Assembly: GCA_028699365.1 (NCBI GenBank)
Contig: JAQVUQ010000193.1
Span: 1 to 5,736 of the forward strand
Reading direction: 5' to 3'
Source of the DNA: UBA5359 sp028699365 [NCBI: bacterium]
GTDB taxonomy: Bacteria; UBP13; UBA5359
Length of the DNA: 5,736 nt
Shown: one piece after another, positions 1 through 5,125 of the stretch
Position numbering within the stretch: the first letter of the stretch is position 1
How the letters are laid out: each line of letters opens with the position of its first letter
Position numbers and translations under genes: made by a program
The notes under the pieces: model-generated
The model's database searches: none
What the model was told of the DNA's origin: nothing
The model's input: only the letters and a program-made list of their open reading frames with translations

Positions 1-1658
1 TCAAGAGCTGTCACCATATTGGGTAAGGCAGTTGTTTCTGTCATTGCCACTTCCTGATCTACGCCGGTTGAAGTTCCCGTCGCCTCAAAGGTAACGCTGC
101 CCTGTGCATTCAGTCCCTTCACCCTAAAATTCAGGCCTGTCGGTATTATACACAATTTCATATTCAGCACTAAGGATGTCCCCTTCGTCTGCGTTATTGG
201 ATCGTTTCTACCAGCCGGAAGAGTTGGGTATACCCCGGATGTAACCCACTCCGCAAACTGCTCGACGTCGCTGCTTGTACGCCGGGATCCCCCATCCGCG
301 AAAGTAGCATTATTGGGGTCATTCAGATAAATTAAGTTGAGTTGACTGCCTGTTTCCTGGTGATCAGAGGTAAACCTGATGGTTTTGAGATCGACTTTAA
401 CCACATACATATCCATTTCTTCGTTAGGTTGCTGATCCACGGTCCTTATAGCTTTGGCTTCACGCTGATTCTTCTGGGCCGTCAGGGTCAGTTTGTAGGG
501 ATTTCCTCCTACTGTCAGCGGCTCTCCTGTACCATTGGAGCCTCCCTGACAGGCATCCCATGAATAGGTTATGTCGTCTCCGCTGGTGGTAAGTCCTGAT
601 CTTTCGGCTACTTCACTATCGTTCTTATCTTTGACGGTCATATATACGCTGTCGGCAGTGAATGAAGTGGGCACTACACTGTATTCCACTTTATTGACCC
701 ATTGCCCTTCTTCCTGCTGGTTGGGAGCCAGCCATTTACTATAGCTGTTTACCTGAACATCGAAAATAGTAAGCTTGGCTGTATCATGGCAACTGCTATC
801 TCCACTCCAGGTGGCCGTCAGAGTGGTATCTCTGAGGGACTCGCTTGACTGTATGCCTTCCACCCAGATATTCTGGGGTAACTGAGAGGTATTTACAGTG
901 TAAGGCAAAGACAGGGTCTGAGTCTTGCCTTCGTTCCAGAGCCTTATTCTGTAATTGCCGGGGTTCTGGGCTGTAACGGTCACTGTGCCGGTGGATGAAT
1001 CTGCCACCCAATTGATTCTGACTTTTACCAGGTTATTATCTTCCTGGGTGCTGTTCACCGGTATGAAGGCTCCGGGATTATCCTCACTGCCTCTTTCGCT
1101 GCCGTCAAAATACAGGTAAAGACGGGGTGCCGGCGGCTTCCACTGACTATTCCAGTTCTCTTCATAGAAACCGCTCCCTCCTTCACCGTATGGACGCCGC
1201 CGGCCATGGACTATGATGGTATAGTAGCTTTGATCGGTACCGGTGGACCAACGGATGCTGCCAAGAAAGCTGTTTCCTTCGGCTGGTCCTTCCGCATAGA
1301 ATGTACCCAGACTGTCACCGCCGTAGTAACCGTTAGTTATATCTATAGGACCGCTGCCTGGTCGGTACAACTCCCACTTGTCTATCTTGTATTTCCAATG
1401 ATCGTGAGCATAAACCCATCCATCCTGGTCGGGATGGGGCTTATCAAGGTTTACTCCATTCGGTAGGGATACATTAAACCGGTATACCTGGGAGTTGGGC
1501 TTAACCTCAGCCTGGTTATTCTCTGCATTCGGCGCCAGGGTATACGTTTCATTGACGGATGGCAGACCATCTGCCGATCCTCTGGCGCTAAACAAGAGTA
1601 AGGCTGTGAAAATGTATAGGACTGCTTTGAGTATGGAGTTAATAAGACTCTTTTTCAT
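1..1658 (-). CDS. Large secreted protein with Ig-like beta domains, C-terminus outside the window
   Basis: I do not recognise a named protein. The minus frame starting at ATG 1658 is open to the window edge, giving 552 residues with no stop, so the gene is 3'-truncated. Residues 1-29 form a type I signal peptide: MKK, then a hydrophobic stretch (VLYIFTALLLF), with likely cleavage after GSA (residue 29). The mature part is rich in W, Y, G, N and T and looks all-beta. Residues 30-200 are a Trp/Tyr-rich N-terminal region. Residues 205-305 look like an Ig/fibronectin-type domain (TVTVTAQNPGNYRIRLWN, then WVEGIQSSESLRDTTLT and CHDTAKLTI). Residues 305-425 resemble a FlgD-type Ig fold (VEYSVVPTSFTADSVYMTV), and a further beta region follows from 425. 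No catalytic motif is visible. It follows the TPR gene with an ATGA overlap and an AGGAG site 9 nt upstream, so the two are probably co-translated. Export and beta architecture are well supported; function is unknown. Confidence 0.8.
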   Translation of the reverse strand, partial: MKKSLINSILKAVLYIFTALLLFSARGSADGLPSVNETYTLAPNAENNQAEVKPNSQVYRFNVSLPNGVNLDKPHPDQDGWVYAHDHWKYKIDKWELYRPGSGPIDITNGYYGGDSLGTFYAEGPAEGNSFLGSIRWSTGTDQSYYTIIVHGRRRPYGEGGSGFYEENWNSQWKPPAPRLYLYFDGSERGSEDNPGAFIPVNSTQEDNNLVKVRINWVADSSTGTVTVTAQNPGNYRIRLWNEGKTQTLSLPYTVNTSQLPQNIWVEGIQSSESLRDTTLTATWSGDSSCHDTAKLTIFDVQVNSYSKWLAPNQQEEGQWVNKVEYSVVPTSFTADSVYMTVKDKNDSEVAERSGLTTSGDDITYSWDACQGGSNGTGEPLTVGGNPYKLTLTAQKNQREAKAIRTVDQQPNEEMDMYVVKVDLKTIRFTSDHQETGSQLNLIYLNDPNNATFADGGSRRTSSDVEQFAEWVTSGVYPTLPAGRNDPITQTKGTSLVLNMKLCIIPTGLNFRVKGLNAQGSVTFEATGTSTGVDQEVAMTETTALPNMVTAL

Positions 1659-1672
1659 TTCTCTGCTCTCCT
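1655..1672 (-). promoter_or_regulatory. ATGA start/stop overlap and ribosome binding site
   Basis: On the minus strand the TGA of the TPR gene (1657-1655) overlaps the ATG of the secreted protein (1658-1656). An AGGAG site at 1672-1668 lies 9 nt before the ATG, inside the end of the TPR gene. This fixes the start of the downstream gene and suggests translational coupling. Confidence 0.8.
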
Positions 1673-3259
1673 GTTGTTCAACTCGTTTTCTTTCTCTACT
1701 GCTACCTTTTCGGCCAAGTCCAGTGCCCATTTGGCTCTGGGACTCTCCCGGTAATTACGGGCCAGCCTGGTAAAGGATCTGATGGCACCATCATAATCTC
1801 CGATATTCTGGTAATAGGTGCCGGCTTGAAAGAGTGCCTCTGGGGCATATTTGCTGTATGGGTAATTATTGGCCAGGGCTTCCAACTCTTCTATACCTGA
1901 CAGATAGCGTTTCATTACACTGCCCAGAACCATCCCCAGGGTGTACCGGACTTCTTCTACCAGGGTGCTTTGTGGGTGATCGGTAATGACCCGTTTGAAG
2001 GAGTTTACGGCATCGTTGCCTCGATGCATGCCTAAAAAACACTGGCCGATGCGATAGGTGATATAATCGGCTTCACTGATTTGCGGATATTCCTCCAATG
2101 CTTTGGCGTAATAGCGATAGGTAGTAAACAGGTCCTCCCGTCGTGCCTGAGGACGGAAGGTACTGTCTCCCAGCCTGCGGTATTCCTGGGCTATCTTCAG
2201 AGATAGCTCGTCTACTAAAGAATTTACGGCTTCCGGAGATACTATTTTGCCGTTGTCTGCTTGCAGTTTCTGTAATACTTTACGTCTGGACAGCAAAGAG
2301 TTCAGATCGTTTTCAGGATACTGCGCTTCAGCTTGTAAACGGCAGGCATCTTTATATATAGAGAGGGCATCTGCCCTGTACCGGTTATCGGTCCTGGTGA
2401 CTTCCAACAGAGCTTGAGATAGCGTATCCAGTTGCCTCATCGATTCGGGCTGCCAATTGCTCAACTTGCCTATCTCATACAGACTTCTGGCAGTATAGTA
2501 GGATATCGCAATATTATCAGTGTAATTGCCTTTTTCAACTGCCGTTAACAGCCGGTAAGCCTGGCCCGGATTCCCTTGCTCAAGTGCCAACCTGCCTTGG
2601 TAGTAGATAACGGCTTGCCGAAACTCACTTTGGAGATAAAATTTGAGGAATCTGTCTATCAACGGACCGGCCTGGGTTATATCGCCATAATCGAAGAGCA
2701 TCAGGATATACCTGTATATTACGGCATCCATATCCTTATAGCGGGGATATCTCTCCGTCATTAATTTATAAAGCTCAATGGCTTTATGGCGATTTTGACC
2801 GTTGTCTGCTTCCAAACGTGTTATAGTCAGCTCCTGGCGTACTATTTCATCGGTAATGATGGCAGCATAGTAGAGTGCTTGGGCTGCTTCTTTCATATCA
2901 GGTAAAGAGAGGGCGTATCTTAGGAATTGCTCCACAGCTTTGTTTCGAATGGCACTCTCCTTGAAGATGAGCTTCCCGTTGAGGCCTAAATATCGAGAAT
3001 TACCGGTATCCACACCGGCTTTTGTCAACATCTTTTCCAGCACGGCATAACGAGGATCGACCGTCTTTGGGGTGATTTCTGGAACCTTCTCTTCAGAGGT
3101 ATCGACAGGGTTGACTACCAGGAACATGTATGACTTTCCGGCATTTGCTTCCGCAGTACAATATGGATAGTCGTGTATTGTCATTATGGCAATAAGAACT
3201 AACTGGACTATTAACAATCGTTTATCGCTTTTGATCTTTAATGAATATCTCTTGTACAA
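1655..3259 (-). CDS. Exported tetratricopeptide-repeat protein
   Basis: The 534-residue product has a basic N-terminus (MYKRYSLKIKSDKR) and a hydrophobic segment at residues 15-28. A plausible signal peptidase I site follows EANA (residue 40), so it probably acts in the periplasm or at the envelope. Most of the rest is helical repeats. Recognisable TPR-like units lie near 157-190 (HKAIELYKLMTERYP), 212-245 (GRLALEQGNPGQAYRLL), 397-430 (GQCFLGMHRGNDAVNSFKRV), 433-468 and 472-506 (YYQNIGDYDGAIRSFTRLA). The C-terminal units resemble the TPRs of BamD/YbgF-type envelope proteins, which hold protein partners; no enzyme motif is seen. The start is TTG: the frame has no ATG until codon 26, and GAGG at 3268-3265 lies 5 nt upstream. 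It sits 33 bp after a small gene and overlaps the Ig-domain gene, which makes that secreted protein its obvious candidate partner. The specific function is unknown. Confidence 0.85.
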   Translation of the reverse strand: MYKRYSLKIKSDKRLLIVQLVLIAIMTIHDYPYCTAEANAGKSYMFLVVNPVDTSEEKVPEITPKTVDPRYAVLEKMLTKAGVDTGNSRYLGLNGKLIFKESAIRNKAVEQFLRYALSLPDMKEAAQALYYAAIITDEIVRQELTITRLEADNGQNRHKAIELYKLMTERYPRYKDMDAVIYRYILMLFDYGDITQAGPLIDRFLKFYLQSEFRQAVIYYQGRLALEQGNPGQAYRLLTAVEKGNYTDNIAISYYTARSLYEIGKLSNWQPESMRQLDTLSQALLEVTRTDNRYRADALSIYKDACRLQAEAQYPENDLNSLLSRRKVLQKLQADNGKIVSPEAVNSLVDELSLKIAQEYRRLGDSTFRPQARREDLFTTYRYYAKALEEYPQISEADYITYRIGQCFLGMHRGNDAVNSFKRVITDHPQSTLVEEVRYTLGMVLGSVMKRYLSGIEELEALANNYPYSKYAPEALFQAGTYYQNIGDYDGAIRSFTRLARNYRESPRAKWALDLAEKVAVEKENELNNRRAEK

Positions 3260-3274
3260 ATCAACCTCACCCCC
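3260..3274 (-). promoter_or_regulatory. Ribosome binding site supporting a TTG start
   Basis: The minus strand reads GGGGGTGAGG (3274-3265), then five bases, then TTG (3259). The GAGG core supports TTG as the start of the TPR gene. The next in-frame ATG, at codon 26, would remove the basic and hydrophobic parts of the signal peptide. Confidence 0.6.
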
Positions 3275-3292
3275 AATGTTACATACTTACCT

Positions 3293-3436
3293 TTATCCTT
3301 CCACGTATACGGCTCTGAGAACTTCCTCCACAGTGGAGGCTCCGACTTTGATCTTCTCTATCCCGCTATGGTTGATCTTGCCGTTTTTGAGCAGGATTTC
3401 TTCTATGCTCTCTCTTGTTTGCTGGGCTACGGCCAT
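3293..3436 (-). CDS. Small 47-aa protein resembling the GspE/PilB ATPase C-terminal tail
   Basis: The ORF encodes 47 residues from ATG 3436 with a good ribosome binding site: GAGGTG at 3447-3442, 5 nt before the ATG. The first half is a predicted amphipathic helix (QQTRESIEEILLKNGK). The second half (GIEKIKVGASTVEEVLRAV) resembles the tail of type II secretion/type IV pilus ATPases, which often ends in a G(L/I)xKV..G.TTxEEVLRV-like pattern. The Walker and other ATPase parts are absent, and the same frame has a stop about 20 codons upstream of the ATG. It is therefore either a standalone small protein with this domain or a remnant with its own start. It lies 33 bp upstream of the TPR gene on the same strand, so it is probably the first gene of the cluster. 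The gene is likely real on start site, composition and position; the family link is an inference from a short motif. Confidence 0.55.
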   Translation of the reverse strand: MAVAQQTRESIEEILLKNGKINHSGIEKIKVGASTVEEVLRAVYVEG

Positions 3437-3768
3437 TTCTACACCTCTATCTCCAAAATAGCACCCTGCGGAAGCAATTGCTGGTTGCAGGTTATTTGTC
3501 CACCGTTAATGCGACCTTATTTAGCGCTTGCTCGTACGGTTCAATCTGTTTTTCTCCAACCCTTTTCCTTTTACCTGCATGCTCTGAAAACTCACCTCGG
3601 TGAAATGCTACTTTTTGCCGGAAATGGTGTACACGGATGAAAATCTTTTATTCCGTCAAAGGACGAACCCGAATTTCTCGCATAATTTCCTTATGCCTCC
3701 TGCCTGTTTCAGATAAGACCTGCTTATGGGAACCTCTGTCTTACCAGGACCGCTCATCCATAATTTAA
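3437..3768. other. Intergenic region without a convincing gene; two small hairpins
   Basis: About 330 bp separate the minus-strand cluster from the HAD promoter. All frames contain only short pieces with no start plus ribosome binding site supporting a protein. Two short stem-loops are visible: GCATAA/TTATGC with loop TTTCC (3680-3696) and ATAAG/CTTAT with loop ACCTG (3713-3727). Neither is followed by a T-run. A minus-strand TTGACG (3659-3654) could be a -35 box for the left cluster, but no good -10 lies at 16-18 bp. The promoter of the minus cluster must lie here or be of another sigma class. No tRNA or known riboswitch was recognised. Confidence 0.5.
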
Positions 3769-3797
3769 TTGTAAAGCCATTACACATGCCATATAAT
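3769..3797 (+). promoter_or_regulatory. Sigma70-type promoter of the HAD phosphatase gene
   Basis: TTGTAA (3769-3774) and a perfect TATAAT (3792-3797) are separated by exactly 17 bp. Transcription would start near 3804, leaving a leader of about 27 nt before the TTG at 3831. This excludes the in-frame ATGs at 3726 and 3789 as starts for this transcript. Confidence 0.7.
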
Positions 3798-3817
3798 CAT
3801 GCCATAATATTAAAATC

Positions 3818-3825
3818 GGAAGTGA
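3818..3825 (+). promoter_or_regulatory. Ribosome binding site deciding the TTG start of the HAD gene
   Basis: GGAAGTGA differs from the ideal GGAGGTGA at one base. The GGAAG core ends 8 nt before TTG at 3831, which selects that codon as the start. Confidence 0.65.
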
Positions 3826-3830
3826 CCGGC

Positions 3831-4502
3831 TTGAGAACTAAAAAAAGGGAATACGATCATGTCATCTGGGATTGGAACGGCACATTGCTGGACGATGCCT
3901 GGCTGTGCGTGGAAATCATCAACAGTGTGCTCGGCAGACGCAATCTGCCGGCTATAAACATGCAGCAGTATCAGGAGAAGTTCGGCTTTCCGGTCCGGGA
4001 TTACTACGAGCAGTTGGGGTTTGATTTCTCCACAGAATCCTTCGAATCCATTGCCCTGGATTTCATACGTGAATACGGGCAGCGCCGGCACGAATGCCGC
4101 CTGCACGACGCTTCGGCCGGGACTTTGAAGCGCCTGGCCGCATTACAAGTGCCGCAATCCGTTCTATCGGCCTATCATCAGGCCAGCCTGGAAGAGATGC
4201 TGGATTCTTTCGGCATCGCCGGCATATTCCACAGAATCTTCGGGCTGGAAGATCATTACGCTCACAGCAAAGAGGAGCAAGGCCTTCATCTTCTACAGGA
4301 ATTGGGATTGTCCCGAAATAGAATCTTAATGGTAGGAGATACCATACACGATCATGAGGTGGCCCAGGCTATGGGAATAGACTGTATCCTTATACCCGGA
4401 GGACATCAGTTGCGCAGCCGTCTGGAAAGCTGCGGCTGCCCGGTGCCGGACTCCGCCGCAGCAATACTGGCGTCCGTCTTATCCTCATCGGCTGCGGGCT
4501 GA
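3831..4502 (+). CDS. HAD-superfamily phosphatase, phosphoglycolate-phosphatase-like (DWNGT variant)
   Basis: The 223-residue product is a typical length for a Gph/PGP-type HAD hydrolase with an alpha-helical cap; such cytosolic enzymes remove phosphate from small metabolites. Motif I is IWDWNGTLLDD (nucleophile Asp14, with Asn16 where most members have the second Asp). The cap spans roughly residues 22-95. Motif II is VLSAY (Ser113), motif III is SKEE (Lys147), and motif IV is MVGDTIHDHEVA (Asp170, Asp174). The Asn in motif I recurs in the IWDWNGTLLDD subgroup as I remember it, so it need not mean loss of function. Start: TTG 3831 fits the promoter and ribosome binding site, and homology begins directly after it (REYDHVIWDWNG). 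The frame is open upstream to ATG 3726, but that part is AT-rich and contains the -10 box. The gene is monocistronic, converging on the sepF-like gene with 15 bp between stops. The fold is sure; the substrate is not. Confidence 0.88.
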   Translation: MRTKKREYDHVIWDWNGTLLDDAWLCVEIINSVLGRRNLPAINMQQYQEKFGFPVRDYYEQLGFDFSTESFESIALDFIREYGQRRHECRLHDASAGTLKRLAALQVPQSVLSAYHQASLEEMLDSFGIAGIFHRIFGLEDHYAHSKEEQGLHLLQELGLSRNRILMVGDTIHDHEVAQAMGIDCILIPGGHQLRSRLESCGCPVPDSAAAILASVLSSSAAG

Positions 4503-4517
4503 GGCTGCCTACGAACA

Positions 4518-4784
4518 TCAACTTTCCGCTTCGTCCTGCACACCTCTCAGATCAGATACTCTTATCTCTTTGGGAGTGCAGAGATATGTCATCCTGCCCA
4601 GACGCTCGAACCTGCCTTCAAGGCCCAAAGCCACTCCACGGAGAAAATCGAATATTCTTACGGCACTCTCTTCATCGCCCTGCGGCAGCCGGACAAAAAC
4701 AGGCGTGCCGTCCTTGAGACAATCAGCGATAAGGCAGGCATCATCCATACTCTCCGGGTCTTCAACCAAAAGTTCGGTCAGCAT
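4518..4784 (-). CDS. sepF: SepF-like (DUF552) cell-division protein, minimal form
   Basis: The 88-residue product is almost only the SepF core domain. It shows the expected order: ELLVEDPESMDDACLIADCL (first strand and helix), DGTPVFVRLP (strand), RIFDFLRGVALGLEGRFERLG (the helix, with the D-F-L-x-G and L-x-G pattern), then MTYLCTP and EIRVSD. Known SepF binds the FtsZ C-terminal tail, polymerises into rings and anchors FtsZ to the membrane through an N-terminal amphipathic helix. B. subtilis SepF is about 150 residues; here the membrane helix and linker are missing. Start: ATG 4784 has GGGAGG (4799-4794) 9 nt upstream. An in-frame ATG nine codons earlier (4811) would place that site inside the coding region and has no good site of its own. 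The neighbours are not division genes. The fold assignment is good; a role in division without a membrane anchor is uncertain. Confidence 0.75.
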   Translation of the reverse strand: MLTELLVEDPESMDDACLIADCLKDGTPVFVRLPQGDEESAVRIFDFLRGVALGLEGRFERLGRMTYLCTPKEIRVSDLRGVQDEAES

Positions 4785-4793
4785 AAGAACATA

Positions 4794-4799
4794 CCTCCC
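4794..4799 (-). promoter_or_regulatory. Ribosome binding site deciding the sepF start
   Basis: GGGAGG on the minus strand lies 9 nt before ATG 4784. It selects the 88-residue product over the 97-residue reading from ATG 4811. Confidence 0.7.
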
Positions 4800-4835
4800 G
4801 GTATAACACAAGTAGTCCCTTCTTCCGATAAACTC

Positions 4836-4864
4836 ATTCTACACAATATCTCCGGCCGCTACAA
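4836..4864 (-). promoter_or_regulatory. Sigma70-type promoter of the sepF-like gene
   Basis: On the minus strand TTGTAG (4864-4859) and TAGAAT (4841-4836) are spaced by 17 bp; the -10 box matches TATAAT at five of six positions. The start would fall near 4829, about 45 nt before the ATG. Its -35 box is only 7 bp from that of the divergent ilvB promoter. Confidence 0.6.
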
Positions 4865-4871
4865 CTTACGC

Positions 4872-4900
4872 TTGACATGGTCGACGGTTATGGGTAAGAT
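4872..4900 (+). promoter_or_regulatory. Sigma70-type promoter of the ilvB leader-ilvB transcript
   Basis: A perfect TTGACA (4872-4877) is followed after 17 bp by TAAGAT (4895-4900). Transcription would begin near 4907, about 38 nt before the leader-peptide ATG at 4945. Placement and spacing fit transcription through the attenuator into ilvB. Confidence 0.75.
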
Positions 4901-4940
4901 ACGGTTAAAGCAGTTCGACAATCGGTTTGAGGTAAGATAC
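4885..4940 (+). repeat. Imperfect 18-bp direct repeat, 38-bp period, over promoter and leader
   Basis: Copies at 4885-4902 and 4923-4940 share CGGTTnnnGGTAAGATAC, matching at 15 of 18 positions, and both are preceded closely by TCGAC. The first copy covers the ilvB -10 box; the second ends 4 nt before the leader ATG and supplies its GAGGT ribosome binding site. It may be a duplicated operator or chance. Confidence 0.5.
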
Positions 4941-4944
4941 TTTT

Positions 4945-5046
4945 ATGAACCGTTGCACAGATAATATATACACCCTTTCGGTAACCGGCCTCGTATTGGT
5001 AGAGCTGGGCGTAGTAGTACGCACCGGAGATACAGACGCGCCATAG
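4945..5046 (+). CDS. Valine/leucine-rich leader peptide of the ilvB attenuator
   Basis: The 33-residue ORF starts at ATG 4945, with a GAGGT site (4929-4933) 11 nt upstream, and ends at TAG 5046. The centre reads LSVTGLVLVELGVVVRTG. It has six valines, all encoded by GTA, three of them consecutive (5011-5019), and four leucines, with only one isoleucine. This matches the logic of the E. coli ilvB leader (IvbL), in which ribosome stalling at valine and leucine codons controls acetohydroxyacid synthase I. The peptide itself probably has no function; its translation senses charged tRNA-Val and tRNA-Leu. It ends 33 nt before a strong terminator hairpin and 79 nt before ilvB, on the same transcript. 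There is no T-box here. The case rests on composition, position and the downstream terminator together; the alternative is a chance ORF, which I think unlikely. Confidence 0.85.
   Translation: MNRCTDNIYTLSVTGLVLVELGVVVRTGDTDAP
5009..5022 (+). promoter_or_regulatory. Small hairpin over the three consecutive valine codons
   Basis: GCGTA (5009-5013) pairs with TACGC (5018-5022) around the loop GTAG. The three GTA codons at 5011-5019 lie inside it. It could act as a pause hairpin that lets the ribosome catch up with RNA polymerase, or be a by-product of the codon run. Confidence 0.4.
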
Positions 5047-5094
5047 CGGGACGGACCGAAAGCAGAACAGAGAACCTAAATCCCCGCCGGCGCG
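5037..5094 (+). promoter_or_regulatory. Candidate antiterminator helix
   Basis: CGCGCC (5037-5042) can pair with GGCGCG (5089-5094), and nested inside it GCGGG (5046-5050) pairs with CCCGC (5083-5087). This gives 11 base pairs with a small internal loop. The helix uses the 5' arm of the terminator, so both cannot form together. Its left strand overlaps the last codons and stop of the leader ORF, so a ribosome at the stop would mask it, while one stalled at the valine codons would leave it free. Confidence 0.55.
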
Positions 5095-5113
5095 CCGGCG
5101 GGGATATTTTTTT
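5080..5113 (+). terminator. Rho-independent terminator (attenuator) before ilvB
   Basis: Positions 5080-5105 are a perfect palindrome. The left arm is ATCCCCGCCGGCG (5080-5092) and the right arm is its exact complement (5093-5105); a real hairpin would open a few central pairs as loop. A run of seven T (5107-5113) follows directly. There is no T-run on the other side, so it acts on plus-strand transcripts. Lying between the leader peptide and ilvB, it is the attenuator. Confidence 0.9.
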
Positions 5114-5121
5114 GAGGTGAT
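5114..5121 (+). promoter_or_regulatory. Strong ribosome binding site of ilvB
   Basis: GAGGTGAT is complementary over eight bases to the 16S 3' end and starts directly after the terminator T-run. Four in-frame ATGs follow (5120, 5123, 5126, 5132). ATG 5126 is 8 nt after the GAGG core and is the preferred start. Confidence 0.75.
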
Positions 5122-5125
5122 GATG

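Noticed and set aside
124-131. A possible frameshift near a run of four T (minus strand) followed by an apparent TAG in the secreted-protein gene.
   Set aside because: Rechecking triplets line by line from ATG 1658 shows that frame is open to the window edge; the TAG belongs to another frame.
342-1773. Several open frames of 62-92 codons on the plus strand and one of 71 codons on the minus strand within the first two genes.
   Set aside because: They overlap long minus-strand genes with signal peptides and recognisable domains, have no family resemblance, and lack convincing ribosome binding sites.
3325-3339. 7-bp inverted repeat CCTCCAC-A-GTGGAGG.
   Set aside because: It lies inside the 47-residue gene with a 1-nt spacer and no T-run, and is explained by the codons for the STVEE part.
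3186-3640. Overlapping plus-strand open frames of 62-91 codons across the left intergenic region.
   Set aside because: They lie partly antisense to the TPR gene and the 47-residue gene, and their hydrophobic, Leu/Ser/Pro-rich products look like shadows. No promoter or ribosome binding site was found.
3654-3659. Minus-strand TTGACG as a -35 box for the left cluster.
   Set aside because: No acceptable -10 element lies 16-18 bp downstream, so I do not call a promoter.
3490-3700. Minus-strand fragments in three frames (for example one ending KVALTVDK and another ending GAILEIEV) that looked faintly protein-like.
   Set aside because: Each is short, without a start plus ribosome binding site, and they only join by assuming frameshifts. 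Pieces of this length are expected by chance, so I do not call a pseudogene.
3726-3830. N-terminal extension of the HAD protein from ATG 3726 or ATG 3789.
   Set aside because: The stretch contains the TTGTAA-17-TATAAT promoter, and the predicted transcript begins after both ATGs. Homology and a good ribosome binding site start at TTG 3831.
4570-4806. Plus-strand open frame of 78 codons opposite the sepF-like gene.
   Set aside because: It is the antisense shadow of a recognisable SepF domain; the Arg/Ser/Pro-rich product has no family resemblance.
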